This document shows, piece by piece, positions 45,018-54,009 of a DNA stretch of 64,000 nt (positions are counted from its first letter, which is position 1; each line of letters opens with the position of its first letter). The DNA is taken from positions 42,046,001 through 42,110,000 of the forward strand of contig NC_090990.1 of NCBI RefSeq assembly GCF_041146395.1, given 5' to 3'. The notes under the pieces are model-generated. The model worked only from the letters and a program-made list of their open reading frames with translations. It had not been told where the DNA came from and did no database searches. This DNA comes from Eulemur rufifrons (lineage: Eukaryota > Chordata > Mammalia > Primates > Lemuridae). The translations under genes and the position numbers were made by a program.

Positions 45018-45460
45018 ACAGAGGTGCACAGGATGATATGGGAACACAGAGGAGAGACAGATAATCCAGGTTTGGGTAGAGAGGTTCAGGAAAGATATCC
45101 CAGAAGGGGTAATATTTGACCAAATTTTGATGGGAAACTAAATAATATCCTTTGATAATCAAAGCAGGCTGGAGGAAGGCAAGTGCATTCCAGATCAATG
45201 GAATGTCACGTTCAAAGCAAGGAGGCACAAGACACTATGGCAGAGTCTGAGATCTGCAGGGAGTGTAGCGGGTGGTGAGAGTACATTTTAGTGAGAGAAT
45301 GGAACTGGAGAAATAGAGTAGGGGCAGTTATGAAGTGTTTACTTGCTATGGAAGGGGATTCGATATTTGTTCTAAAAGTTATATGGAAACACTGGGTAGT
45401 TTTAGGAAGAGGAAATCAGATTTGCATTTTAAAAGAGTCAGCATTCTCATCTGGATCAAA
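45018..45460 (+). repeat. Ancient LINE-like repeat segment
   Basis: 'gttcaggaaagatatcccag', 'gaaggcaagtgcattccaga', 'aaagcaaggaggcacaaga' and 'gaggaaatcagatttgcatt' follow the same order as copies at 32.3 and 58.1 kb. Family unnamed. Confidence 0.45.
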
Positions 45461-45808
45461 TATTTAAAGGACTGCAGATTATCATGCCAATAATTTTCTC
45501 TCAGAAAACATCTAACTTGCTAAGATCAGGGTCTGCCTTTGTGCATAGGGTGTCACTGACCACAGAAAGTAAACTCTCTTCTTTCATAGTCAAGACTACA
45601 ATTTATAAATTCCATATTCTGTTGGGGTCTCTTAGTAGATCAAGATCTAACAGACAATTAGACTTAAAATCACAAAACTTTGAAGCTTTATAATTGAAAA
45701 GAACTTTAGCGTAGAATAACATAATTCCATCTCAATACTGGTAATGACCTTGGGCCAATTATTTTGCCACCCCTTGTCATCACAAAATAAAGATCTATAT
45801 ATCTATAC

Positions 45809-46170
45809 AGATGCTCCCTGACTTACAATGGTTCCACTTAGAATTTTTCCAGTACACGATGGTGCAAAAGTGATATGCGTTCAGTAGAAACCATACTTTG
45901 AGTACCCGTACAACCATTCTGTTTTAACTTTTAGTACAGTATTAAACAAATTTCATGAGATATTCAATACATTATTATTATAAAATAGGATTTGTATTAG
46001 ATAATTTTACCCAAGTGTAGGCTAATGTGAGTGTTTGGGTATGTTTAAGGTAGGCTAGGCTAAGTGATGATGTTCGGTAGGTTAAGTGTATTAAATGTAT
46101 TTTTGACTTAAGATATTTTCAACCTATGGTGGGTTTATCAGGACATAACCTCATCATAAGTCAAGGAGCA
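45809..46170 (+). mobile_element. Tigger/mariner-type DNA transposon relic with inverted ends
   Basis: Left end cagatgctccctgacttaca and right end cataagtcaaggagcacctg are inverted repeats with few mismatches. A TA precedes the left end, as for Tc1/mariner insertions. The body contains 'gtaggctaatgtgagtgttt' and 'gtaggctaggctaagtgatg'. Non-coding. Confidence 0.7.
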
Positions 46171-46905
46171 CCTGTTTATCTATATCTGTATCTGTCAGAG
46201 AAGTATCTCTAGAGACTACCCAGTCCCCCTTCCATTGTACACAGGAGAAAACTGGGACCCTGTGGATATAAAAAGAAAGTGATCTACCCACAGCTGCACG
46301 CTGAATAAATGGCAGAACTGCAAGTAGAACCTAGAATTCAACCCCCTGTCCCTCACCTCCTAATGCTGGTGAATCTGGAACCTCCCCCAAAGACTGGCAA
46401 TTAGCCTAAGTTATCTCAGAGGGTCCTTTCCAGGTTTAATATTTTGGCACAAATGAACCATTCAGTTGAACTTCATCTCCCCTCTCCACACATTGCAGCT
46501 CTCAAGGGAGACAAATCAAATATGGAGGTGTAGGCAAATAAAAACCACTGGAACTTGTAGGGCCAAAAAAGCATAAAGGACATAATTAATAACAAAATGC
46601 TTAGTGATAACAACAGGAGTAGATGCCAAGGATGATGAGGAAAGTTTCCTTTCTGGACTTTGCTGAAGACTTTACCTCTGTCCTTGTTTATAACCTTTTC
46701 TCCTCAGACTTTTCAAAAGGACATGCCACATTCTCATTAATTAGCATTTGTGGTTGTGGTTCACTTGATAATTAGGGTCCCTGGTTTTAGTTTCTGATAT
46801 TCCCTTCACTGTTTCTAAGAACTGGATGGAGACCATTAACCTGTGAATTTACCAGGCCCCACTGTGAATCCCTCCTGGAGAGAGAGATTAAAAGGGACTT
46901 TTTAC

Positions 46906-47004
46906 CTTACATTTTCTTTTGACTTGGTTTTCTTCATTTTAAATCTATTCCTTTCTTTCTTGAAGAATTTCTGCAGTCTTTTCAGTGTTTCTTTTCCATC
47001 TAAA
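46906..47004 (-). CDS. FYB2: FYB2 exon: basic helical segment
   Basis: Acceptor ttctcttag, donor gtaaaa; 99 bp. It reads LDGKETLKRLQKFFKK, ERNRFKMKKTKSKENV, then two bases of Ser. Two candidate acceptors and two donors lie close together; only the CTCTTAG acceptor with the second GT (46,905-46,904) keeps the frame with both neighbours. The region resembles the basic helix preceding SH3-like modules in the ADAP family. Confidence 0.93.
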
Positions 47005-48080
47005 CTAAGAGAAATCAAGGGACACAAATAACATGGGATTTGAAAGAGTACTAGAGATGGAAGATGGTTGTATTAAAAAGGACCAGAGGCTTCGGTCTCA
47101 TTTCCAAAAACATCATACTCAAGAACATGCAAGAAAATGCATCATCAACTTCTATGCTTTACTTCTTTGGTTCAGTATGAAGTAGCACACACCAGGCAAC
47201 TAGGAAGGCGGTAATCATCTTTCAGTACAAACTTTCAATACCCCAAATAGTCTCTATTTTGAAGAATTTGTGAAGCAAAGTCTTCCTTTTGGAGGAAAAG
47301 GTAACTCAGTGAAGTATAGTTTATGAACTGTCCTAGAAATGCATTATAGGAATTCCTGGCTCCTGAAATTCACATCACTGATTTTATTTACTGAGTAATA
47401 CAACAGTAGTGATACATTGGTTGCCCAAGTGATGACTAAAATTCTTACAAAATCCTTTTGGGGCTTTTTTGTGGGGAGGAGGGTGAGGGAGTGACACCCC
47501 CATGTCATCCCACCCAGCATACTCAGCTTAGGATCCCTCTTTCCCTTTCAATTCTTAAATTTATTTTAGCCACTGCTGTTTTCCCTTCCACAATGTGTCC
47601 TAATAACTTTGATGAATAACGTCCATTTGAACAAATACTATTCTTAATAAAACTTAATTACTAGATACTACATTAAACTTAAATCCCAGAGACAACCTTA
47701 CTAACTAGGAAAGACAGGTAAGTCGTAACCATTGATTTGTTCCTAGAAGAAACAAAACTGTAGAACGGAAGCAAGTTTTATTGATATTTACTTCCCCTTT
47801 CTAACTTATTTCCTAAGACAATATCAAAATCCTCTATTCTGGGAAATGAAGTTTTCTCAAAAGAGAAAGCAATCTGATTTAAAATTTGTAGCATATGATT
47901 GCACATAATTACAGGTACACTACTGATCATAATGTAGTATCACAATAGCTTATCACCACTCTGTGTGAATCCTTCCTAAAGGACGGTGATGGGATGCAGG
48001 AGTCATTTCTTAAATTCTGGTTTTATTAAACAAACAGAAAATACCATTAGCCTACAAAGCCAAGAAAGTTACAAACTCAC
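47005..48080 (-). other. FYB2: FYB2 intron, no recognised content
   Basis: 1.08 kb of apparently unique sequence; no repeat, RNA gene or extra exon seen. Confidence 0.65.
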
Positions 48081-48144
48081 TCTATCTTTGGGTAGTTACT
48101 CTTTGTTTTGTAGACATCTTCATACATTTCTTCACTATTTTCTT
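48081..48144 (-). CDS. FYB2: FYB2 exon with YEDVY motif
   Basis: Acceptor taatttcag, donor gtgagt; 64 bp. It completes Glu and reads ENSEEMYEDVYKTKSNYPKI, then two bases of Asp. The MYEDV tyrosine (TAT at 48,124-48,122, window residue Tyr147) is an acidic SH2-ligand type site. Confidence 0.94.
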
Positions 48145-48599
48145 CTGAAATTAAAAAAAAAATTTTTTCATTCACTATAATGGCAATAGTTTAGACTCAT
48201 ATTTAACAAAAATTATCAGATACCTACTTGATGCTGGGTACTTTGATCTTTCTTTTAAGTAGTTTTTATTGAAACTTATGCATGTTTTTAAAAGCATATG
48301 TTTTACAAAAACCTATATAAAGTATGTACAAATGAAAATTAAGACTCATTTCCACCCTATTCCAATTCTGACCTGATTTAGCCAATGGAAGTTGGTTCAT
48401 CAGTAGGTTCCTTCCTTCCACCCTCCCTCCTTCCCATATGTAGTACAGAACAATCAGTCTGCTAACCAGACATCATGCTGAATGCTGGGGAAACAATGGA
48501 AAACCAGACACATTTTGAATAATCTCTCCCTTTATAGAATGGCTTTACCCTAGCTCAACACATAAACTTAATACACACACAGTTCTACTATTCTTTGAG

Positions 48600-48790
48600 T
48601 CAATGCTGACAACAGAGTTTAATGGAAAGAATATTAGATTAAGAGTCAGAATTTTCATGTTCAAAACTTGACACAGTGAGCTTAGAGGAGTCACTTAACT
48701 GTGGCTCAGTTTCCTTTTTAAAATGAAGGTAGTGAGTTTAATGATCTCTAAGGTTGTTTTGCCATCTAAAATTCTGGGATTCTAAGGACA
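48600..48790 (+). repeat. MIR-like SINE, sense
   Basis: 'tggaaagaatattagattaa', 'gagtcagaattttcatg' and 'ttaactgtggctcagtttcc' fit a diverged MIR. Confidence 0.6.
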
Positions 48791-48892
48791 AAACAAAACA
48801 ATAACATCTGATTATCCCTCCTTTATTTTTCTTTTTCTAAAATTTATTTTTTGACAAATATTGCGTATATTTATGGTATATAACATGTTTTA

Positions 48893-50136
48893 ACAGACAT
48901 TGGCCTAGGCAAAGAATTTATGAAGAAGACCCCTAAGGCAATCACAGCAGCAACAAAAATAAATAAATGGGACCTGATCAAATTAAAAAGCTTCTGCACA
49001 GCCAAAGAAACAGTCACGAGAGTAAACAGACAACCTACAGAATGGGAAAAAATTTTCGCATACTACACATCAGATAAAGGACTGATAACAAGAATCTATT
49101 TAGAACTCAGGAGAATCAGTAAGAAAAAATCGAACAACCCTATCAAAAAGTGGGCAAAGAACATGAATAGAAATTTTTCAAAAGAAGATATAAAAATGGC
49201 TAACAAACATATGAAAAAGTGTTCAACATCTCTAATCATCAGGAAAATGCAAATCAAAACCACAATGAGATATCACTTAACTCCAGTGAGAACAGCCTTT
49301 ATCAAAAAGTCCCAAAACTATACATGTTGGCGTGGGTGTGGAGAGAGAGGTACACTCATACACTGCTGGTGGGACTGTAAACTAGTGCAGCCCCTGTGGA
49401 AAGCAATGTGGAGATACCTTAAACAGATTCAAGTAGACCTACCATTCGATCCAGCAATCCCATTACTGGGCATCTACCCAGAAGAACAAAAGTCATTCTA
49501 TAAAAAAGACACCTGCACGCGAATGTTTATAGCAGCACAATTCACAATTGCAAAGATGTGGAAACAACCCAAATGCCCATCGATTCATGAATGGATTAGC
49601 AAAATGTGGTATATGTATACCATGGAATATTACTCAGCTATTAGAAATAATGGCGATATGGCATCTCTTTGGTTCTCCTGGAGAGAGCTGGAACCCATTC
49701 TATTAAGTGAAGTATCCCAAGAATGGAAAAACAAGCACCACATGTACTCACCAGCAAACTGGTTTCCCTGAGTGCACATTTGGGAATAACACCAATTGGG
49801 TATCGGACAGAGGTCGGGGCTGGGTGGAAGGGACGGGTGTATACCTACTTGATGAGTGCAATGCGCACTGCCTGGGGAATGGACATGATTGAAGTTCTGA
49901 CGGGGGGGATGGGGTGGGGGGAGGGGAGGAGTGCACACCTACATGATGAGTGTGATGTGCACTGTCTAGGGAATGGACACAACTGAAGCTCAGACTCGGT
50001 GGGATGGGGAGGCATGGGCAATGTATATAGCCTGATCTTTTGTACCCTCTTAATGAGCTGAAAAACAAACAAAAAATAAAAATAAAACAACAACAACAAC
50101 AACAAAAAGACAAATGCATAATCAAAAAAAAAAAAA
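48893..50136 (+). mobile_element. Young 5'-truncated L1 with intact ORF2 end
   Basis: It starts inside ORF2 ('[18 protein letters not shown]'). The frame stays open to a natural stop at 49,769-49,771, passing the conserved C-terminal '[18 protein letters not shown]' zinc-knuckle-like region and '[10 protein letters not shown]'. The 3'UTR has two 94-bp tandem units, a G-rich tract, the 'cctgatcttttgtaccctct' tail and a 17-base A run at 50,124-50,140. It lacks ORF1 and most of ORF2, so it cannot move itself. Its better preservation suggests a fairly recent insertion. Confidence 0.9.
48920..49771 (+). pseudogene. L1 ORF2 C-terminal remnant (283 codons, open)
   Basis: Open frame covering only the C-terminal quarter of L1 ORF2p, without endonuclease or the RT catalytic FADD motif. 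The first ATG is internal to ORF2, so this is a truncated retrotransposon ORF rather than a gene. Confidence 0.9.
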
Positions 50137-50140
50137 AAAA

Positions 50141-50249
50141 GCCAATTGCTCTGCTGGATCTGCTGGATCTCTTTCTATTTTGTAGACTGGATGCTGCCCA
50201 GTTCATGAATCATCAATAAAAGCCAATTAGGTCTAAAAAAAAAAAAAAA
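50141..50249 (+). other. ~95-bp segment with AATAAA and second poly-A: putative L1 3' transduction
   Basis: Directly after the L1 A-run comes non-L1 sequence with a small internal duplication (tgctggatctgctggatct), AATAAA at 50,215-50,220 and a second 15-base A run. The 11-bp string aaaagccaatt occurs at both ends (50,137 and 50,218). It may be a 3'-transduced flank or a separate tiny retrocopy landing in the L1 tail. Confidence 0.55.
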
Positions 50250-50505
50250 GAAGCAGCTGTATACTCTTTTACATATTACGTGTACGTGGTGTGTAGGTGT
50301 GTGTATATATGGATATATACACATGCACACATATAAAAATACATCTATAGTTTTTTCTGCTTATTTGAAGGATAAAATTAAATATTTCCCCATTTTATTT
50401 AAAGGCCTTTATAGATTAATTTTAATACCTGTATGATGTATATTATATAAATGTAGCATGGTTTGCTTAACCATTTTTCTCTACTGTATGATGTTTAAGA
50501 TGTTA

Positions 50506-50590
50506 CCAAGGAGGGGGGTGGGGGGCATGGGCAATATACATAACCTAAACTTTTGTACCCCCATAATAAGCTGAAATAAAAAAAAAATAT
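50506..50590 (+). mobile_element. Very short 5'-truncated L1 3' end
   Basis: A G-rich run, 'gggcatgggcaatatacata', 'acctaaacttttgtaccccc' and 'ataagctgaaataaa' plus A tail: the last ~80 bp of a lemur-type L1. Confidence 0.85.
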
Positions 50591-51655
50591 GTTAAAAAAA
50601 ATTGTAAACAGTGTGGGATGACTCAATTAAACTAATTAACATATCCATTCTTATTTATTATACATGTTATTAACATAACATGCTTATTTTTTATGGTGGG
50701 AACCTTTAAAATCTATTCTCTTAGCAATTTTCAAGTATATAACACATTGTTATTAACTGTAATCATAATGTTGCACAACAGATCTGATCATATTCCTTCT
50801 GATATTTGTGTCCTTTGACCAACATGTTTTTTGTTCACTCAATCCTTCATTCAACACATATTTTTTGAATTCTAACATATACCTGCAATTATGCTAGGGG
50901 CTGGGGAAAATAGTATGCAGAAAGAAGGTAATAATCTATTAATAGGAGGGGATACAGTCATTAATCAAAGAATCACATAAATATAAATTACAACTGTGAC
51001 AAGTCCTATGAAAAAGAGGTCTGTGGTACTATGAGATTGTACACCAAGGAAAATATGCCCTCAGGGAATAATGATTGAGCTGATATCAGAAGATTAAGAG
51101 TCAGTCAAGTAAAGGGTCCCAGGAGAGGAAAGACTTTTCCAGGAAGAGGGAAGGGAGTAGCACACGAAACACCCTGTGGTGAGAGCTTGGCACATATTAA
51201 AAGCTGAAAGAAGATCCGCACAACTGGATCTCAAAGATGCAACTGACTATAGTATGAGCTGAGGCTGCAGAGGCAAGTAAGGGCAGACCAGTAAAGCCCT
51301 CTAGACCACGTTGAAATCAATCCTAAAAGTATTGTGAAGCCACGAAAGTGTTTTAAGTAAAAACATTCCCGTAATCATATTTGGATCATGAAAAGTTCAG
51401 GAAAAAAGCAAATTCCAGTGAAGTTGCTTTTTACTATAAGATCACTCTTACCGGCATCGTCACCTTCCTGATTCTAAATGCATTTACTAGAACATAATAA
51501 CTTGGAACCACTTCTCATAGCTTACTATCACCCCAGTGAGTTGGTATTATTAAAAATATATGTAAATAAAACACCTTATCACTAAGCAGCCACAGAGAGA
51601 AGTGAATGAAATACAATTCCTACTGGCAGTTTCAGAAATGTCTTCCTATACTTAC

Positions 51656-51696
51656 CACTGTCTGAGGCAAATGAGTTAGAGAAGTCTGACTTTGTT
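51656..51696 (-). CDS. FYB2: FYB2 41-bp exon, Ser-rich
   Basis: Acceptor ctccccacag, donor gtaagt. It completes Thr and reads TKSDFSNSFASDS, then the first base of Glu. It joins in frame to the exons on both sides. Confidence 0.92.
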
Positions 51697-51780
51697 CTGT
51701 GGGGAGAAAAGATACAAAGCATTTTTGTACCTTTAAGGTCTCATCACATTCATCATGCCAAAAGGCTGGAATGTACTTAC
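51697..51780 (-). other. FYB2: 84-bp FYB2 intron
   Basis: Very short intron between two coding exons (gtaagt...ccacag). Its length is a multiple of three, but retention would give an immediate stop (AC|G TAA), so a retained product would be truncated. Confidence 0.88.
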
Positions 51781-51895
51781 GTCTCTCTCCTGGGGTACTC
51801 AACATCGTCATATGTCTCCTCTGAGATGGAACTTGACTTAAAGGCTTTGGGGTCTGGGGTTTCTTTAGTTGTCTGCAAAGCCTCCACATATCCAC
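51781..51895 (-). CDS. FYB2: FYB2 exon with TYDDV tyrosine motif
   Basis: Acceptor tccttgcag, donor gtaagt; 115 bp. It completes Gly and reads GYVEALQTTKETPDPKAFKS, SSISEETYDDVEYPRRE, then two bases of Thr. The YDDV site (51,812-51,801, window residue Tyr116) is the best match to ADAP SLP-76-binding sites. A longer open frame overlapping this exon (51,632-51,982) is in another frame and runs through both the 84-bp intron and a CA repeat, so it is not coding. Confidence 0.95.
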
Positions 51896-51943
51896 CTGCA
51901 AGGAAAACAGAAACCTCCAGGAGAACATCTGATCAGCTATCAT

Positions 51944-51979
51944 ACATGCATGCATACATACACACACACACACACACAC
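51944..51979. repeat. CATG/CATA + (CA)n microsatellite
   Basis: 'catgcatgcatacata' followed by about ten CA units, in the FYB2 intron close to the TYDDV exon. Confidence 0.9.
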
Positions 51980-52989
51980 CATTCAATGGAGGCAAAAATA
52001 GGAAAAGGCAGATTAAATGTGCTATAACTGTATTATAATCTTGGTAGGTCTGATCCTTGGAAAGGCCACTTCACCTTCCAGAGCCTAAGTTGTGATTCTG
52101 TAAAGTTGGAGGCAATGGTAACAACACTGACTGTTATGTGATAGTGGCAAGGATTAAATATGTATTTATGAAGGGTGCTAGTTACCTAGTAAACTAGTAA
52201 CTCCCCCTCTTCTTTGATGGTTCTTCCTTTAATCCCTGACCTCGAATGTTGAAGTCCTCCAGGGTATATCTCGCTCCCTCCTGCTACATCTAGATGACCT
52301 TATCCAGTCTTGTGGCATTTTTTTCTTAAATCAAAATTTCTTAGACAAGTTGACTGGGCACATGTCAACATAAATGATGGAACTAACCAAAATACAATGT
52401 GCCAGGTTGAAAAATGTATAGGGACTCTTTGCACAAAGTAGCTAAATGCTAGTGCTGGTTTACTTCATAGAGCTGTAAATTTGTCATAACCATAAAATTT
52501 CCAACTCTTCATCAGTTGGCCAAGGTTAACATTTAGGGTATGGCTAATTCATAACCATTTTCAGACATAAACTATTAATCAGAAATAAGAAGTAATATGT
52601 TTGAGAAATAAATAAGCAAATCAACTTGTATCTATTTTTATAACTAAATGAACCAAGCATCAAGTTTTATTTTCTGACAAAAAGTCAGTTAGCATGTAGG
52701 CACCAAACCGTCTCAGTGAATATCAGCTCCCAGTAAAAAAGAAATAAGATCAGTAAATTTCTCCAGCACAAAACAAAGATATTGAACACACAGTTGCTTA
52801 ATTCTGAGTTTGAGACTTTTTTTTCTTTCTCAATCCTTCCTTTTGGCTGAGGCAAATGCAAAAGTTTATGGCTTCATTTAAAAAACATAGACAACTCTCA
52901 AATTTACATCTCCAATTTAGGCGTCTCTCAAAAATTTTAGATACCCCATCAGCCTTCACACCATTTCCATTTGGTTGTCTAAACATATT

Positions 52990-53895
52990 ATGTTCCAAAC
53001 CAAACTCATAATTTCTCTCTGCAAGTTTGTTCTTCCTGAAGTCTATTCAAACTCAGAAAAAGGGGCAATTCTATCCTTCCTGTTGCTCAGGCCCAAAACC
53101 TTGGAGACATCCTTGATTTGTTTCTTTCTCATATCTCTCCTCCGATCCACAGCCATCTGTCAGCTCTACTTTCAGACTATATTCTGAATCCAAACACATC
53201 TTAACAACTCTGTCATGGTACCCTCCTCCAAGCTACCATCATCTCTCACCTAAATTATCGCAATTACCTCGTAACAGGTCTCCCTGATTTATTCTACATT
53301 CTATTTTCAAGACAGCAGCCAGATGAGTCTTTAAAATGCAAGTCAGATCATGCCTTTCTTGAGCTCAAAAACTTTTAATGGTTTTTGAAAACTCATTTGG
53401 AGTATATGCCAAAGTTCTTGCAATGGTCTACAAAAGCCCCTTGTTACCTCTCTGACCTCATCTCCTACTACACTCTCATTGACTCTGCTCTAGCCACACT
53501 GGCCTCTTTGCTGTTCTACCAACACAAGGCAGGCTCCTGCATCAGGGCATTTGCACTTCTTTTTCCTTCTCCCTAGAATCATAGCCCAGATACATATATG
53601 GCTTTCTTTCTGTTTAAGGTCTTTGAGGTCATTCATGAGCACTTTAGAATTGCAACTTCCACCACCTCCACATGGCTCCTTCTCTTTCTTTATTTTTTCT
53701 CATAATATTTACAACCATTCCATGTAGTGGATATTTTATTGTTTATATATTTATTGTCTGTCTCCCCTAATCAGAAAGTAACCTCCATGAAGATAGGATT
53801 TTCTGTTTCGTTTTCTGCTATACCCCCAGTACCTAGAACAGTGCCAGCCACATAAAAGGCATGCAAACATTTTTTGAATATTTCAGTGATTTAAA
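52990..53895 (+). repeat. LINE-2 3' region, fairly long
   Basis: Clear L2 order over 0.9 kb: 'ttggagacatccttgatttg', 'tgcaatggtctacaaaagcc', 'ctagccacactggcctcttt', 'tgcatcagggcatttgcact', 'tattgtctgtctcccctaat', 'agtaacctccatgaagatag' and 'gtacctagaacagtgccagc'. The short frame at 53,385-53,576 is residual L2 coding. Confidence 0.85.
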
Positions 53896-54009
53896 TGCAT
53901 GTGTCTTCCAACTAGTGAATTTAGTGTATTACATTTATAGTGTTTACTAATTTTAAAATTTATACCTACTATCTTATTACATATTTTTATTTGTTCTATT
54001 TTTCTTATC

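Larger units (their letters stand above)
44851..46905 (-). other. FYB2: FYB2 intron
   Basis: 2 kb; ancient LINE-like segment at 45,018-45,460, a Tigger-like DNA element at 45,809-46,170 and a weak antisense MIR-like block at 46,250-46,365. No gene is seen. Confidence 0.7.
48831..50826 (+). repeat. Older L1 3'UTR split by later insertions
   Basis: 48,831-48,892 ('attttttgacaaatattgcg', 'tatatttatggtatataaca') and 50,608-50,826 ('aaactaattaacatatccat', 'cttttaaaatctattctct'-like, 'tcctttgaccaacatg') read as consecutive parts of one L1MA/L1P-type 3'UTR. The sequence between is inserted. Confidence 0.65.
48145..51655 (-). other. FYB2: FYB2 intron with compound L1 insertion
   Basis: 3.5 kb; MIR at 48,600-48,790, host L1 3'UTR split by younger insertions at 48,893-50,607, then ancient repeat-like sequence at 50,850-51,400. 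Confidence 0.75.

Noticed and set aside
44822..45019. 65-codon minus-strand open frame
   Set aside because: Only its last 29 bases overlap the true FYB2 micro-exon, in another frame; the rest is intronic.
46906..46999. Alternative FYB2 exon boundaries (tttag acceptor at 47,000; first GT at 46,910)
   Set aside because: Either choice breaks the reading frame with the adjoining exons; only acceptor 47,005 with donor 46,905 keeps it.
48920..49771. Intact 283-codon frame as a domesticated gene
   Set aside because: It is the C-terminal end of L1 ORF2 in a 5'-truncated insertion with poly-A; nothing suggests selection.
51632..51982. 116-codon minus-strand open frame overlapping FYB2 exons
   Set aside because: It is in a different frame from the spliced FYB2 reading, begins in a CA microsatellite and runs through an 84-bp intron with perfect splice sites.
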